Positions 33,984 to 45,505 of a stretch of 64,000 bases of DNA are shown here, piece after piece; within the stretch, counting starts at the first letter, position 1; each line of letters starts with the position of its first letter. The notes under the pieces were generated by a model. The model saw only the letters and a program-made list of their open reading frames with translations. It searched no databases and had not been told where the DNA came from. The position numbers and the translations under genes were made by a program. Origin of the DNA: Luzula sylvatica (lineage: Eukaryota > Streptophyta > Magnoliopsida > Poales > Juncaceae); NCBI GenBank assembly GCA_946800325.1, contig OX326958.1:2056001-2120000 (forward strand). The letters are read 5' to 3'.

Positions 33984-35607
33984 ATGTCGGATCTAGATAG
34001 ACAAATAGAGCAGCTAAAGAGGTGCGAGCCATTGAAGGAATCTGAGGTGAAGGCACTCTGCTTGAAGGCCATGGAGATCCTCGTAGAAGAAAGCAATGTT
34101 CAACGAGTCGATGCCCCAGTTACAGTAATTCTCGTTCTTATCTTTTTCATTATTTAATTTTATTGTACTTTATAATTGGTCGATTTGACACTAGAACTTG
34201 CTTGCTGAAATATAAAATCGAAGAAGTTTGTTCAAAATTAGGAGTTATTTTTGCAATTAAATAACTCATCTGTACCAATTAGGGTTTGACCATCAGAACC
34301 AATCAAATTTAATACTATTTTAATTCCCAATCAGATATGTGGCGACATACACGGCCAATTCTACGACATGAAAGAATTATTCAAAGTTGGTGGCGATTGC
34401 CCCAAAACCAATTATTTATTTTTGGGCGATTTTGTCGATCGCGGGTTTTACTCTGTCGAGACTTTTTTGCTCCTTTTAGCCTTGAAGGTATCATATTTTC
34501 TTTTTCATATAATCATTTTGTTCAAAATTATTTAATTTTTTTTATTTATCAGGTAAGATACCCAGATCGAATAACCCTAATTCGCGGGAATCACGAGAGT
34601 AGACAAATTACCCAGGTTTTAACCTTTTTGTTTATTTTTTTTTATTTTTAATAATATATGAAAAATAATAATTCCAAAATTTTAACAGGTGTACGGATTC
34701 TATGACGAATGTCTTCGTAAATACGGATCGGTTAATGTATGGCGATACTGCACCGACATTTTCGACTATCTCAGGTTCTTTTTTATTTTTAAATATTTAA
34801 ATATAAATATATATATATACACTTTAATTTAATACTTTTTTCCACAAATCTTATTTTAGTTTATCGGCATTAATAGAGAACAAGATCTTCAGCGTTCACG
34901 GAGGCCTCTCTCCCACAATCACCTCCTTAGATCAGGCAAGAACCATTCTTGATTTCTTTAATTTATTTATTTAATTTTTTAAAACAAAAAAGTTTGTTCA
35001 TTTGTTTGTTTGTTACAATAAGGACGAAAACACGTATTTGTTTGTTTGTTTGTTTGTTACAGATAAGGACGATAGACAGAAAGCAGGAGGTACCGCACGA
35101 CGGGGCCATGTGCGATCTGTTATGGTCGGACCCGGAGGACGCGGTGGACGGGTGGGGATTGAGTCCGCGCGGAGCCGGGTTTCTTTTCGGCGGAAATGTC
35201 GTCGCGGCTTTCAACCATACGAATAACATCGATTATATTTGTCGCGCGCACCAGTTGGTCATGGAGGGTTATAAATGGATGTTTAATAATCAGATCGTTA
35301 CCGTTTGGTCCGCTCCTAATTACTGTTACAGGTATGTTTTTGTTGGATTTTTTTTGTTGCGTTTTTTATTTTATTATTTATTTTTGATATATTTAGGTGC
35401 GGTAATGTCGCTGCTATTCTTGAGCTGGATGAGAATCTTAACAAGCAATTTAGGGTTTTTGAAGCTGCGCCTCATGTTAGTTTTTTCTCTCTCTATCTCA
35501 CGAATACACAGAGATTTGCATGGCTAATTTGTTTTTTTTTTAATATTTTTAATTAGGAATCGAGAGGGATTCCGACGAAGAAGCCGGCTCCGGATTACTT
35601 CTTGTAA
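33984..35607 (+). CDS. PPX: Protein phosphatase PPX / PP4 catalytic subunit, 8 exons
   Basis: Ser/Thr protein phosphatase of the PPP family, the plant PP4 catalytic subunit, which works with regulatory partners in nucleus and cytosol. Exons: 33984-34124, 34335-34487, 34553-34615, 34689-34774, 34860-34935, 35063-35331, 35397-35475, 35557-35607. They give exactly 305 residues, the length of plant PPX. The start [20 protein letters not shown] is the PPX N-terminus. Catalytic motifs are GDIHG (50-54), GDFVDRG (78-84), RGNHESRQ, and the later HGG and RAHQ histidines. The C-terminus DYFL is the conserved leucine-methylation site. Intron 5 is GC-AG. A pyrimidine-rich leader (CTCTCTTCTCC) precedes the ATG. 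No defect seen. Confidence 0.98.
34936..35062 (+). other. GC-AG intron 5 of PPX, with GTTT repeats
   Basis: The donor is TTAGATCAG|GCAAGAACC and the acceptor TTGTTACAG|ATAAGG. Joining them gives the conserved [17 protein letters not shown] peptide. No GT donor fits. The intron carries two (GTTT)n tracts (about 34992-35012 and 35038-35057). Confidence 0.9.
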
Positions 35608-36000
35608 AATTAAGACGAAAATAGCCTTGGAGTGAAAAGGTTGATTTCGTTAGTTTTTTCTTTTAGGGGGGCTTTTTAATTAATTGTAAGGATGGTTAAT
35701 TTTTCGTGATTTGCTCCCCATTTGGAGTGGTTATGTGTTATTGTGCGTAGAAATATGTGTGTCGAGAGTTTGTATTGTTGTATTTGGAAGAACTTTTCTT
35801 ACATCATCATCATCGATACAACAAAATTTGACAAAGAAACCCGAATATAAATGTGGAAAAGTAGAATACCAGGACAATGCGTTGGCGAATCTAATCTAAT
35901 ATTATAGAATTTGAGGATTGGAATTACTTGACTATTCTAACTTTGTGTTTTCATTTATTTATACAAAATATGTTACAAAAAAAAATATGCATGTATAATT

Positions 36001-36370
36001 TCTGGTCTCGTTTGTCCCTCCTACTTTGGTCATTTTGCAATGAAGTCCCTTAGAAGTTCAAACTTCCCATATAATTTATGTTATAATTCAACCCTTTATT
36101 ATTTTTTCTTAAAAGAACTGATTCAGCCCTGGTCATGTTGCGACAAGGCCCCTGACAAGTTGGATTTCCAAATTAAACTCTCAAAACTGCATATATGCAG
36201 ATATGCAATTAGGCCCTTAAACCCACTAAATGATGTACATAATACAGATTTGCACGTAGGCCCTAAAACCCACTAAATGCACAAAATGCAGGTTTGCACT
36301 TAGGCCCTGAAACCCTACAAAATGCATGCAAGGCAGATACGCACTCAAGGTGCCCTTAAAATTATAAATG
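36001..36370 (+). repeat. Repeat R2, copy 1, upstream of the B3 gene
   Basis: Shares with 38385-38700 the order CTGGTCATNTTGCGACAAG, GATAAGTTG/ACAAGTTGG, ATATATGCAGATATGCAATTAGG, CCTNAAACCC and ATTTGCACTTAGGCCC. Within the copy the AGGCCCTNAAACCCACTAAATGCA unit is itself repeated about three times. Confidence 0.65.
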
Positions 36371-36783
36371 CCCTTAAAATGCATGCAAGGCAGATTATAT
36401 ATCCAGGTTAATTAAAGATCCGAGAATTCGTATCTTGGATATTGAAAATCCGTGATTTCGTATTCCGATATTTCAAAATTTGAATACACAAGAGGCCTTT
36501 ACACTTGGTTGAACCCCTCAGTATCCAACTCTCCGGCTTCCGTGCCTATTTTTATATAAACGAGGAGTATGTTCGTACATAAAAGTACAGAATAAGCCAA
36601 CCAATCAATTGATGTTAATCTCTCTTTTACTTTCAATATTGTATATTATACGGTGTACACCGGGTTCATTTGAATATCCGAAGAACCCAAACCTGAGGTT
36701 TATCGATGGACAAACGGTAGTGTAGTAGTGTTCGCCGCCATATTTTTGCTGTCTGAGAAAAGGGGAAAGAGGGGGGAACAGCA

Positions 36784-38120
36784 ATGGCGAAGGGAGAATC
36801 GTATGAGGAGTTAAGGCAGAAGAAATTGGAGGAGAACAAGCGCAAATTGGAAGAGCTCAAACTCGGTCCCCTCTCCATTGCTCTTCGCGAGGCCGTCTCT
36901 CCCAAACCCTCTCCGGTTCTTCTAACTTTCGTATTTCGCTTATTAGCTTTATTAGGGTTTTAGTAAATCTTATCCTTTTCGTCTCTGGTGTCAGACCAAG
37001 TCAGTAAAGAGAAAAGTTCAGGCGATCGACAACGTTCCAACAAGGCGATCACAGCGCGTTGCCAGTCTCCCTGAAAAGCCTAAATATCAAGAGGTATGTG
37101 TCATGACCCGAGGGGTGTGAGAGAATATTAAATCTTAGAGGGATTAATTCACAAATTTACCAATTTCGAATAAAGAGTGTTTTTCTTCTTTGGTGTATGA
37201 ATCCGATCTACACCGAGTTTGTTTACGGTTTTAGCGATTGTTAGGTTCGTTGGAATGTCTTTCACGAATTCATTCCAATTCTATTTTTATCTCGTTTTTA
37301 CCAAAATTCACTAAATCGAGGGTCTAATTCGTAAGAATTCCTATCGGGTTCTTACAGTATGAAACAAAGATTATATCTTTTTCTTTCTCGTGATATTTCA
37401 TGACGAATATTTCTTGTATAGGTCGGTCTCGATATTGTCCCAAGACTTAGATTTAGAAGGCATCCAGGGTAATATCGTCATTCCTCTTTAATGAAATATT
37501 AATTGGGCAATAATAATATAATATAATATAATTTTGTTAAACAGGAGTACATCATCCACGAGGAAAGATCTGGCGAACCGAGTCTACGCAACAGATGAAG
37601 AGAGACAATACGCAATTGAAAAAGCAACGGAGCTCGAAGAATCGCTCGGCTCTGAATTTCCTGTTTTCGTCAAGCCCATGCTTCAATCTCACGTCACAGG
37701 CGGCTTCTGGCTGGTACTTTTTCATACATACCCCTAAAAAATATAACGAGTATTATATAAAATAAATAAACTTTTGTATAGGGGCTTCCGAGGTATTTCT
37801 GCACGAAGAACTTGCCGAAAAAGGACGAGTATATTAAACTAATAGACGAAGAAGATAATGAATTCGACACGTTATATTTGGCGAATAAAAACGGGTTGAG
37901 TGGTGGTTGGAGAGGCTTCTCTTTGAATCATGATTTAGTCGACGGTGACGCTCTTGTTTTCCAGCTTATTTCCCGTGCTACTTTCAAGGTTATTTTTTTC
38001 TATTTTTTATTTTTTATTTTGCAACAAAAATAATGTTTATTTATAAAAATATCTTAAAAGAGTGTTTTTTTTTTCCAGGTTTACATAATTAGAATGAGTA
38101 GTTATCATGATGATGAGTGA
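36784..38120 (+). CDS. B3 domain-containing protein (At3g19184/At5g42700-like), 6 exons
   Basis: Plant-specific DNA-binding protein. Exons: 36784-36915, 36995-37093, 37422-37468, 37545-37713, 37782-37988, 38079-38120, joining to 231 residues. The N-terminus MAKGESYEELRQKKLEENKR forms a charged helix typical of this small B3 subgroup. A basic segment (SVKRKVQAIDNVPTRRSQRV) may be a nuclear signal. The B3 fold occupies about residues 115-225, with FPVFVKPMLQSHVTGGFWL, GLPRYFCTKNLPK, GGWRGFSLNHDLVDGDALVF and the last strand VYIIRMSS. The start is the first in-frame ATG (GCAATGG). Direct repeats R2 flank the gene on both sides. No defect seen; target genes unknown. Confidence 0.93.
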
Positions 38121-38384
38121 TTGGCTTTCAAATTTGGAATTTAGATTAATTTAAATTATAGTTCGTAAAAGAATTCCTATGATGTATTTTGTAAATGTTT
38201 TAAAAAGATAGACTTGATGTGCTTTGCAAGAATTATGTTTATTTTTCTTGTTTAATTAGTCTATTGTTTTCATAAAATTGCAAGTTAAGAGATAGGTACG
38301 TCTTAATTTCCTTGAAATAATATAATTTTTTATGATAATTATCCAAATAAAAAAAAAAATAGTTGAGGTTCACATGTTTGAATT

Positions 38385-38700
38385 TGGTTAGTCATGTACT
38401 GATGATCCTCCTGGTCATTTTGCGACAAGCCCCCCGATAAGTCGTATTTTCAAGTACCATTTGTCTGCCAACATATTAAAAATAAACCGAATGCAACATA
38501 TTAAAAATAATAGGAAATTAATATTTGTTAAATCAAACCATCCAAACTACATATATGTAGATATGCAATTAGGACCTCAAACCCTCTAAATGCACATAGT
38601 ACGGATTTGTGCTTAGGCCCTTAAACCCTAAAAATGTATATAAGGCTGGTATGCACTTGAGCCCTTAAATTATAAATATTGAAGTGCTAATTAGATCTAA
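38385..38700 (+). repeat. Repeat R2, copy 2, downstream of the B3 gene
   Basis: Direct-orientation relative of 36001-36370: CTGGTCATTTTGCGACAAG, ATATATGTAGATATGCAATTAGG, AAACCCTCTAAATGCACATAG, CTTAGGCCCTTAAACCC, TATGCACTTGAGCCCTTAAAT. With copy 1 it brackets the B3 gene. Confidence 0.65.
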
Positions 38701-38764
38701 TTTGTTAAATGGAGGATATCTTGCCCTAGTTCCTGGCTTATTACAAACAAGAATCTGAAGAGTT

Positions 38765-38875
38765 ATGTTTTAAATTTTTTGAGGAATTGGCTTCGCCGGG
38801 TTTTGAACCCTTGACCTCTTTGATGGTTTGGGACGATGCCTAATCCGCTTGAGCTAGCAAATTTTATTTTTTAGA
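38765..38875 (-). mobile_element. tRNA-derived SINE remnant
   Basis: Read on the minus strand: A-box TAGCTCAAGCGGATTAGGC, then B-box GGGTTCAAAACCC about 35 bp further, then an A-rich 3' end. Spacing and boxes fit a tRNA-related Pol III promoter. The acceptor stem does not pair, so a functional tRNA is unlikely. No target duplication was identified. Confidence 0.5.
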
Positions 38876-39181
38876 CGGACATATTTATACAATTTTATAA
38901 TTCTCTAATATATATTTTTGGTACCATTTGTTGATATTAATTTTATAATTCTCTGACTTCTTCCTTGAAGCAAAAAAATTAAAATAATTCTACATAACTA
39001 GAAAATTTATATTTGTTCTCTTCCTGAAAAAATCTGTTTATATTAAAAGAAATTCTCTTCATACATAAATTCGTTTTAGCTAATTATGGAGGAAATCAAG
39101 TTACAGAAATCCCAAAATAAACCAAGGCCATGGAATTCTTCTTATTTACTAAAAATAAATTACTAACAATCTCCATGTCCA

Positions 39182-39190
39182 CTCTATAAA
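39182..39190 (+). promoter_or_regulatory. TATA box upstream of the small ORF
   Basis: CTATAAATACTC, about 107 bp upstream of the ATG at 39292, followed by a CT-rich leader. Confidence 0.5.
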
Positions 39191-39291
39191 TACTCGTTCA
39201 TAAACTTTCAATTTCAAAGCAGAAAATTCTCTCTTTTTCTTCTGAAATCTTTTCTTCTCACTCGCAATCTCTTCTCTTCATCAATTCAACA

Positions 39292-39675
39292 ATGGACAGT
39301 ATCATCCTCGACTTCGTTAACCTTCTCCTATTTCTTGCATTTTTTACATTCCATGCGCTATATTTCAGCGTCACCTCATCCCTCAGAGCGTCACATAACC
39401 AAATTCTCACTCAATCCAACGAGACTCGAGACATAGTCGAGAAGCACAAGCAGCACAAAGTGCCGGTTAATCCGAGCAATGCGCCAAGTGAACCTCGCAA
39501 TTAGCACACTGAACAACACGGGGAGCCGGCTAAGCCGCATAGCGAGGAAGGCGATTGTGACAATATGAATCCATGCAAGAAAAAGTCGGGTTTTAGAAGG
39601 AGATGGTCGAGACGTTTGAAGAAAATAGCACGGTGTGGTTGCTTTGGTGCAGGGAGCACCGTGGATCAGGACTAG
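39292..39675 (+). pseudogene. Small single-exon gene with an in-frame TAG at codon 71
   Basis: The first part encodes 70 residues: a hydrophobic N-terminal segment (IILDFVNLLLFLAFFTFHAL) that could be a signal anchor, then a polar stretch ending SNAPSEPRN. Directly after the TAG (39502-39504) the same frame stays open for 56 more codons. That part has a basic Cys-containing tail (KKKSGFRRRWSRRLKKIARC, then GCFGAGS) and stops at 39675. A TATA box, CT-rich leader and good start context (AACAATGG) support expression. I do not recognise the family. Either it is a 70-residue protein, or a 127-residue gene with a recent nonsense change. Confidence 0.45.
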
Positions 39676-39899
39676 AAAATCGGGAAGTAGATCAGGAAGC
39701 ATGCTAATTTAGGAGGATGCTTTGGGTTCTTTATTTATACATTTCTATTTACTATTCTTAACTATTTACCATTATGAGCAGTGATGTATGTCCCCTTGTT
39801 CTATCCTCCTGATGTCTTGATGTGCTGTAAAGTAGGGGGCGTTAAACCTTGCGGGATTATTTTTCTGCCCCCTTATAAAGCAAATTGGATTTTAGGCTT

Positions 39900-39991
39900 A
39901 ACGGACTTTAGGCTTAACGGACCCGACCCACATATATAAAATTACAAACCCTATTTTTCTCTCTCCTCTCATTCTCACAGCCGCCGTCTCC

Positions 39992-40049
<58 letters not shown>

Positions 40050-41420
40050 CTCCACAGCCGTCGGATGAGAAGGGTTAACGAACCCTAATGTTCGAGTTTT
40101 GCAAGATTTCAGAGATCTAGCGAGGAAGAAGAAGAGTTTAGGAAGTTTTCGAAGGATTTTCTTGCTGAGATTCGTTTTTCTTGCTGAGATTCGAGTTTTT
40201 TAGTTATTTTCTTGCTGAGATTCGAGTTTTTTAGTTAATTTCTTGTTGAGATTCGTTTTTTTTTTCGTGAGATTCGTTTTTTTTAAATCTGATTTGGTAA
40301 TTTTTTGGTGAGATTCGTGTTAATTCGTGACTAATTTGCAGTGTTAATTGCCGGATCTGGTATTTGATATTTATATTTAGGCCTAAACCCTAATTTTTCA
40401 GTGTTAATTCGTAGATCTGGTATTTGGTATTTACATTTAACCCTAAACCCTAATTTTTCAGTGTTAATTCGTGATTGATTTGAAGTGAAATACGTTCTGT
40501 CGGATTTTTCAGTGTTCAATGGTATTTGGTTTTTACATTTAACCCCCTGATTTTGAATTTTTTATGTTTCCAATGATTATTTTGTAAATTTTTAATTTTC
40601 AGGGTTTGTTTTGCAGTATTGTAAATTTCAGGGGCTGTTTTGAAATTTTTCAGGGACTCTTCCGTAAATTTGTAATTTTCAGGGGCTGTTTTGTAATTTT
40701 TCAGGGGCTCTTCTGTAAATTTCAGGGACGGTTTTGTAATTTTATTTACTTATTTCAGGGCCATATTTAATTAAGGAAAAAATTTGTATTATATTAAGGA
40801 AAATATTTGTATTATTAAGGAAAATATTTGTATTATTTGAAAGATTTGATAATTAAGCATGAATTTAATTACTTGCCAGATTTAATTAGAAATTTCGATA
40901 TTAATTGAGGTGCAAATCAATTGGGAATTTCAGGTGTCAATTCATAACTCTGGAAATTTTCACTATGGTGTTAATTACAGGCCAGATTTTATTAGTAGAT
41001 GTTTTTGTTGGTAGTAATTTCAGATTGTGTATTAAGTGTTAAATGGTATTGTTGTTAATTGGAATGTAATTGTATTTGTTGTTAATTATTGTTAATAAAA
41101 TCAAGTTTGAGTGATATTGTAGTTAATTACTGTTATATACACATTAAAATTTGATTAATTACCGTCGAGTACACCTGTTAATTACGGATTAACAGTTGAG
41201 TGATATTATAAATGTTAATTGGAAGATTTTTGTGATTGTAATTTCCATTTATGGATTTTTATCTACCATTTAACATCTACCAATTTTCCTTAATGGAAAT
41301 TTTATAAATGTTAATTGGAGGATTAACAGCTGTCAAACCATAAGTATAAAAATTTTATTAATCGTTGTTATGACTTAACACAGTGTTATGGCTTAACACT
41401 CTGCCAGCACATCAAGGATC
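39900..41420. other. Transcript-like non-coding region with tandem repeats
   Basis: A TATATAAA at about 39934, a long (CT)n tract (39995-40045) and AACCCTA motifs look like a plant promoter and leader, but no coding frame follows. Imperfect repeats then appear: TTCTTGCTGAGATTCG (40155-40330), AACCCTAATTTTTCAGTGTTAATTCG (40383-40475) and CAGGGGCTGTTTTGTAA (40600-40745). A short inverted repeat, CTTGATGTGCTG at about 39818 against its complement at about 41405, might mark element ends. Identity not established. Confidence 0.4.
39995..40045 (+). repeat. (CT)n microsatellite
   Basis: About 25 CT units in a promoter-like setting. Confidence 0.9.
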
Positions 41421-41542
41421 CTAGGGGAAAATTCGGGGATATCCAACTTTTTCCTTTACCATATACCATCCAAACAAATATTTTTGGATGTATGTTCTAA
41501 GGTCTCCATTTGGCATTGTTCAAGCCATCTCCATTTATATCA

Positions 41543-41926
41543 CTAACAAGGAGTATCCGATACGTATCCGACGAGTATTAGTATCCGATACGATTCGGCT
41601 TGATTTTTGAAATATCCGCACAACTTAAGTGAGAAGAAATGAGCATAATGAGGTGGCGGGAGGAGGAAGAGACGGGTGATGTGAGGAGGTAGACATGAGG
41701 TCGAAGGGATAGTGAGGAAAAGGAGGAGATGGTGTTCGTGCATGGCGAAATCGTGTATCCTCCTGAGTTTTTGCTCATCAATGGCTCTTTCGTCCTCCCC
41801 TTCTCGCAGGGAGATTGAATTGGGAATTGATGTCCGGGCTTGGATATAAGAGAGTTTGAATCGGGATTTGGAGTCCGGGACTTCCGAATCAAAGTTTTTT
41901 CTGCTTTCCGGGCCTTTCGGATTCAT
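41543..41926 (-). other. Open frame of 127 codons, not recognised
   Basis: A frame without domain matches that I know; it begins MNPKGPESRKNFDSEVPDSK and contains EGEDERAIDEQKLRRIHDFA. An overlapping second frame exists on the same strand. The DNA at its downstream end carries GTATCCGATACG repeats like those in the duplicated block near 57870 and 61630, so it may lie in a repeat. Weak support as a gene. Confidence 0.2.
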
Positions 41927-42546
41927 GCAAAGGGGAGCTCTGTGAAGGGCAAAGTTACGTGATGATTCGATGAATCATGAAGATGTAATGAATCAACCTA
42001 ATAAGATATTTTCATTGGAGAACTCATGCCAAACCATTTACGTTAAAATTAAAAAGCTTAATTGTTAGAGTGGAGGATAACCAAATATCAAAAATTGCAA
42101 TTCATGTACAGTAACTTGAATAATAACATTACATGACATTTAGTAATTACATATTTTACGAGATTGAGTGAATTTGTAATGATCACGATCATAAACTAGG
42201 GGGTATGTATTCTTCTTTTTTTGCAATTTTACGTTTGTTTTTCTGGAATAAGATAAAGATTAACAATAAAATTTATATTTGCTTATTACGCATAATTTCT
42301 TTCGAATCCATAGAAAAATCCACCATAGAAAAATGTAGTGCAGAACTCGTTTTCTTTTTGGGAATTTTGGCAGTATTAAAAGATCCACTTTAATCACAAT
42401 TGAGCCGAAAAATAATGCAAAATGCCAGATTTTTCACTTAATATTTATTTACCATAAAAAAGAATTAACATAAAAAAAAACTAATTTACTAGGAGAGAAG
42501 CAAAGTACTTCATCTTCTTCTTTTCATTTTATCTAGCCCAAAAAAA

Positions 42547-44455
42547 TTATCCACTTTTCAAGTCTATTTGTTTCTGTTGCTTTTTCTGAATAAGACTGCT
42601 TCTCAGACTACTCTCCCTAACCTGCGTACCAAAAAAGCCGATCCGTTAATAAAATTCAAAATGTTAATTTGCTTATAATTATATATTAAAGATTAAAATG
42701 GAAAATAAATAACCTGTAAATCACGTGCAAAAGCCAACAAGTTACCGCATTCTTCAATGAGTTCACTCTCATTAACGGTCACTTTGGCCAAATCTGAAGC
42801 TATGTTTTCTATTTCTTCGGCCTTGACAAAAAAAAAAGTTTAATTATTTTTGGGCTCATTTAAAAATTAATGATAATATATGGGATATTTTTGTAAAATA
42901 CCTTCGGTACAAAATTTTGGAGAGAGTGTAAAGGTTCTAGAAAGTTCATAGCATCAATCAAAGCCGATTCTATCTCTTTAGCATTAACCTAAATATACAT
43001 AAACATAACAAAAAATCACACAAATGTTTGAAGGACCAAAATGCAAATATTTGAATTTCGTGAAGTAATTTGTACCTTCACATCAGCATCAACAGGTACA
43101 CGAATAGAAGCATTTTGTAATGCTATTAGAATACCAGAGAGACATTCAGATTGATCCTCTTTAATGTTATCCCAATCTTCCAAATAAGGTTTCTGAAATA
43201 ACAAAGTAATAATACTAATAATAGCAATACATATTGGAATAACATATCGAAATAATTCAACATTGCAGTATATCAAAACTACAAGGTTAAGTTTTTTACC
43301 TGAAATTCAAGGATGGAATCCAAAAGAATTTCTCTTTTCAAGGAATCCAATTGTATTCGCTTCTCGTTAACTTGATCACGACGTTTCGAAATCTCAAGCG
43401 AGGCTCCATAAAGCTCTTTCTGTTTACAAAGAAAAGACATTGTGTTAATAAAAGAAGAAAAAAAGGAGGACCTAAAACCATCATTTTGAAATTTCAATTA
43501 ATTTCGATAAAATTTTGAAATTTAGAAAAGAAAGAGAGAGAGAGAAAGATACCTCCATCGATTTCTTTCTACCATTTGCAGCAACCTCAGCTTTTGCATT
43601 CATAAATCTCAACTGTAGATGCCGATTATGTAACAATTTCAAATAATGAACGTCCTCTTCCCCTTTTTTACCTTTCTTCACTTTTTTCAAATCTATCCCT
43701 GCCCTTAAACCTGGCGGTTGTGGGGGTTTATCTGTGCTCACCCTCCTCTTGGTCTCTGTTGGTGTGTTTTTATTCCCAAATTCAACTCCCAATGCGAGAC
43801 TTGAATTAAGAGATCTGCAGACTAATGGATTTGAAGACCGCAAAGAAGAATCAGTGCCTGAGAAGGAAGACCTCAAATCTGTTGCAGACCCGGTTCGGTT
43901 TCGTAAATTAGTACCGATCGGAGGGCTCTCGCATAAAGTACCATTCTGGCTACCAAAAGAATTGTCTTCTTCAGATCTGATTGGGCGCAATAACGTGGCA
44001 TCACGTTTAGGTTTCACTGGCAGTCGAGCCAGATTAGGAGAAATCGGTGTGCCTGGTGGTCTCGGTCGCCTTTTAGATTCTTCTGGAAGGCGAGATCCAG
44101 GATCAGTCTTTTCATCGAACAACTTGTGCACAACACGTTTGCTAGTACGATTTGGTTGGGAAGTGAAGTAAAACGTGCCATTGCTCGATCTAGATCCAGT
44201 ACCAGGGGTAGGGACACGGTTCTCATCCGCTGATTCTGATTCGGATTCAGATCCGTAACAAGATCCAGATCTTGATGGGGTTCTTCTAGGAGAAGGATTC
44301 GAAACTGATCTAGGGCTGGGACTAGGGTTTCGAGGAGTGGAAAGGTACCGTGAACTGACCTGACGGGCACCCCGGCGTGGCCGTGGCGCCACAGTTGATG
44401 GAGGAGGAGGAAGAGGCATTGGTAGAAGCGGATCGGGATTAGAAACGGTGGCCAT
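42547..44455 (-). CDS. QWRF motif-containing protein (DUF566, augmin-8/EDE1-like family), 6 exons
   Basis: Members of this plant family bind microtubules or act in augmin-related complexes. Exons, 5' to 3' on the minus strand: 43553-44455, 43300-43419, 43076-43192, 42902-42988, 42714-42821, 42547-42621, joining to 469 residues. The N-terminal 250 residues are a basic Ser/Pro-rich low-complexity region (SSRYLSTPRNPSPSPRSVSN). The family signature lies in HNRHLQLRFMNAKAE at residues 276-290, where QWRF is replaced by QLRF (281-284). The C-terminal 180 residues are helical (KELYGASLEISKRRDQVNEK, LLDSILEFQKPYLEDWDNI, LECGNLLAFARDLQ-like). It ends LIQKKQQKQIDLKSG. The start is the first ATG after a stop. 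Closest to the smaller QWRF members. Confidence 0.9.
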
Positions 44456-45505
44456 CGATCTGGCTTCAACGGCTAGTTTTTTACCCTCTCCCTCTTCTTT
44501 GATTTGATTTATGTGCGAAAAGAGAAGACGAAGAAGGGGTTTAAAGAAACGAGGTATTACACTGACTTAATTTGAAATAAACTATGGTTTAAAAAAATGA
44601 GTCACTGACAGTGGGATCCAGTGCGGTTATATAATGTATTATATAAGGACTTGGTTTACAAAGACCATAGCGAATTGAGCGATCGTGTTAGTATGAAGAA
44701 CGTGGTCCGTGTGTATATACGGATTTATACATAGGATCTGTAACGGTCGGATAGAGACCCGCAATAAGACGAACAAAATGACAATACAAATTTATTGTTC
44801 ACAGTAAGGTACATTGAAATGAAATATTAGAACTCGCCAAAAAGATAGAACGCCAAAACTCTGGAAAAGTTAATGCCTCTCTCTTTCTCTCAGCTCTCTT
44901 GCTCTCATTTCTCTCGCCAAGGAAAAAGATTCAATTTCACCTCGGATTAGCTACCAGTTTGCCAATTTCAAGTAAGTTAATTTATCTCGTGTTCTCTCGC
45001 TGTCATATTCTCCCTCCATTTCAAGAAATTTGTTACCTAATTTTTGCTCTCTCTCTCCGAATTGGTACATTTGGCAAGATCTTAATTTGCTGTCTCTCTC
45101 TCTTGTCGATTTTGGTCAAATGTCCAATTGCAAGGTCTGATTTTAGTCAAATGGTCAAATGGCCAATTATACTTTGCAATTTGTACATGAGAATCCTAGG
45201 TTTGATTTGGCAATTATACTTTGTCGATTTAGTTCATGAGAATTAGAACAACTGCAAGGTCGTAATTTGTGCAATTGCAAGGTCATATATTGCAAATAGT
45301 TTGTCCCAAATAATACTGTGATATTGTGGTACAGTGTGAATTTGTTTAATTTCAGTCCAAATTTGTCCAATAATGCAAATTGTCCTCTGGTACTTTCTGA
45401 ATTTGCATAATTATGATATATATTTGAAAATTATGTTGTAATTACTGTCTATAATTATGTATTAATTTGTATTAAATTGTTTGCATATTTGTAGATCGCC
45501 ATTAA

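Noticed and set aside
38765..38875. A functional tRNA gene on the minus strand
   Set aside because: Both boxes are present, but the acceptor ends do not pair and an A-rich tail suggests a SINE.
41543..41926. 127-codon minus-strand frame as a firm gene
   Set aside because: Listed only as an unrecognised frame. An overlapping frame on the same strand and nearby repeat motifs make coding status doubtful.
45167..45370. Short frames around the Harbinger transposase leader
   Set aside because: They overlap the untranslated leader and have no family resemblance.
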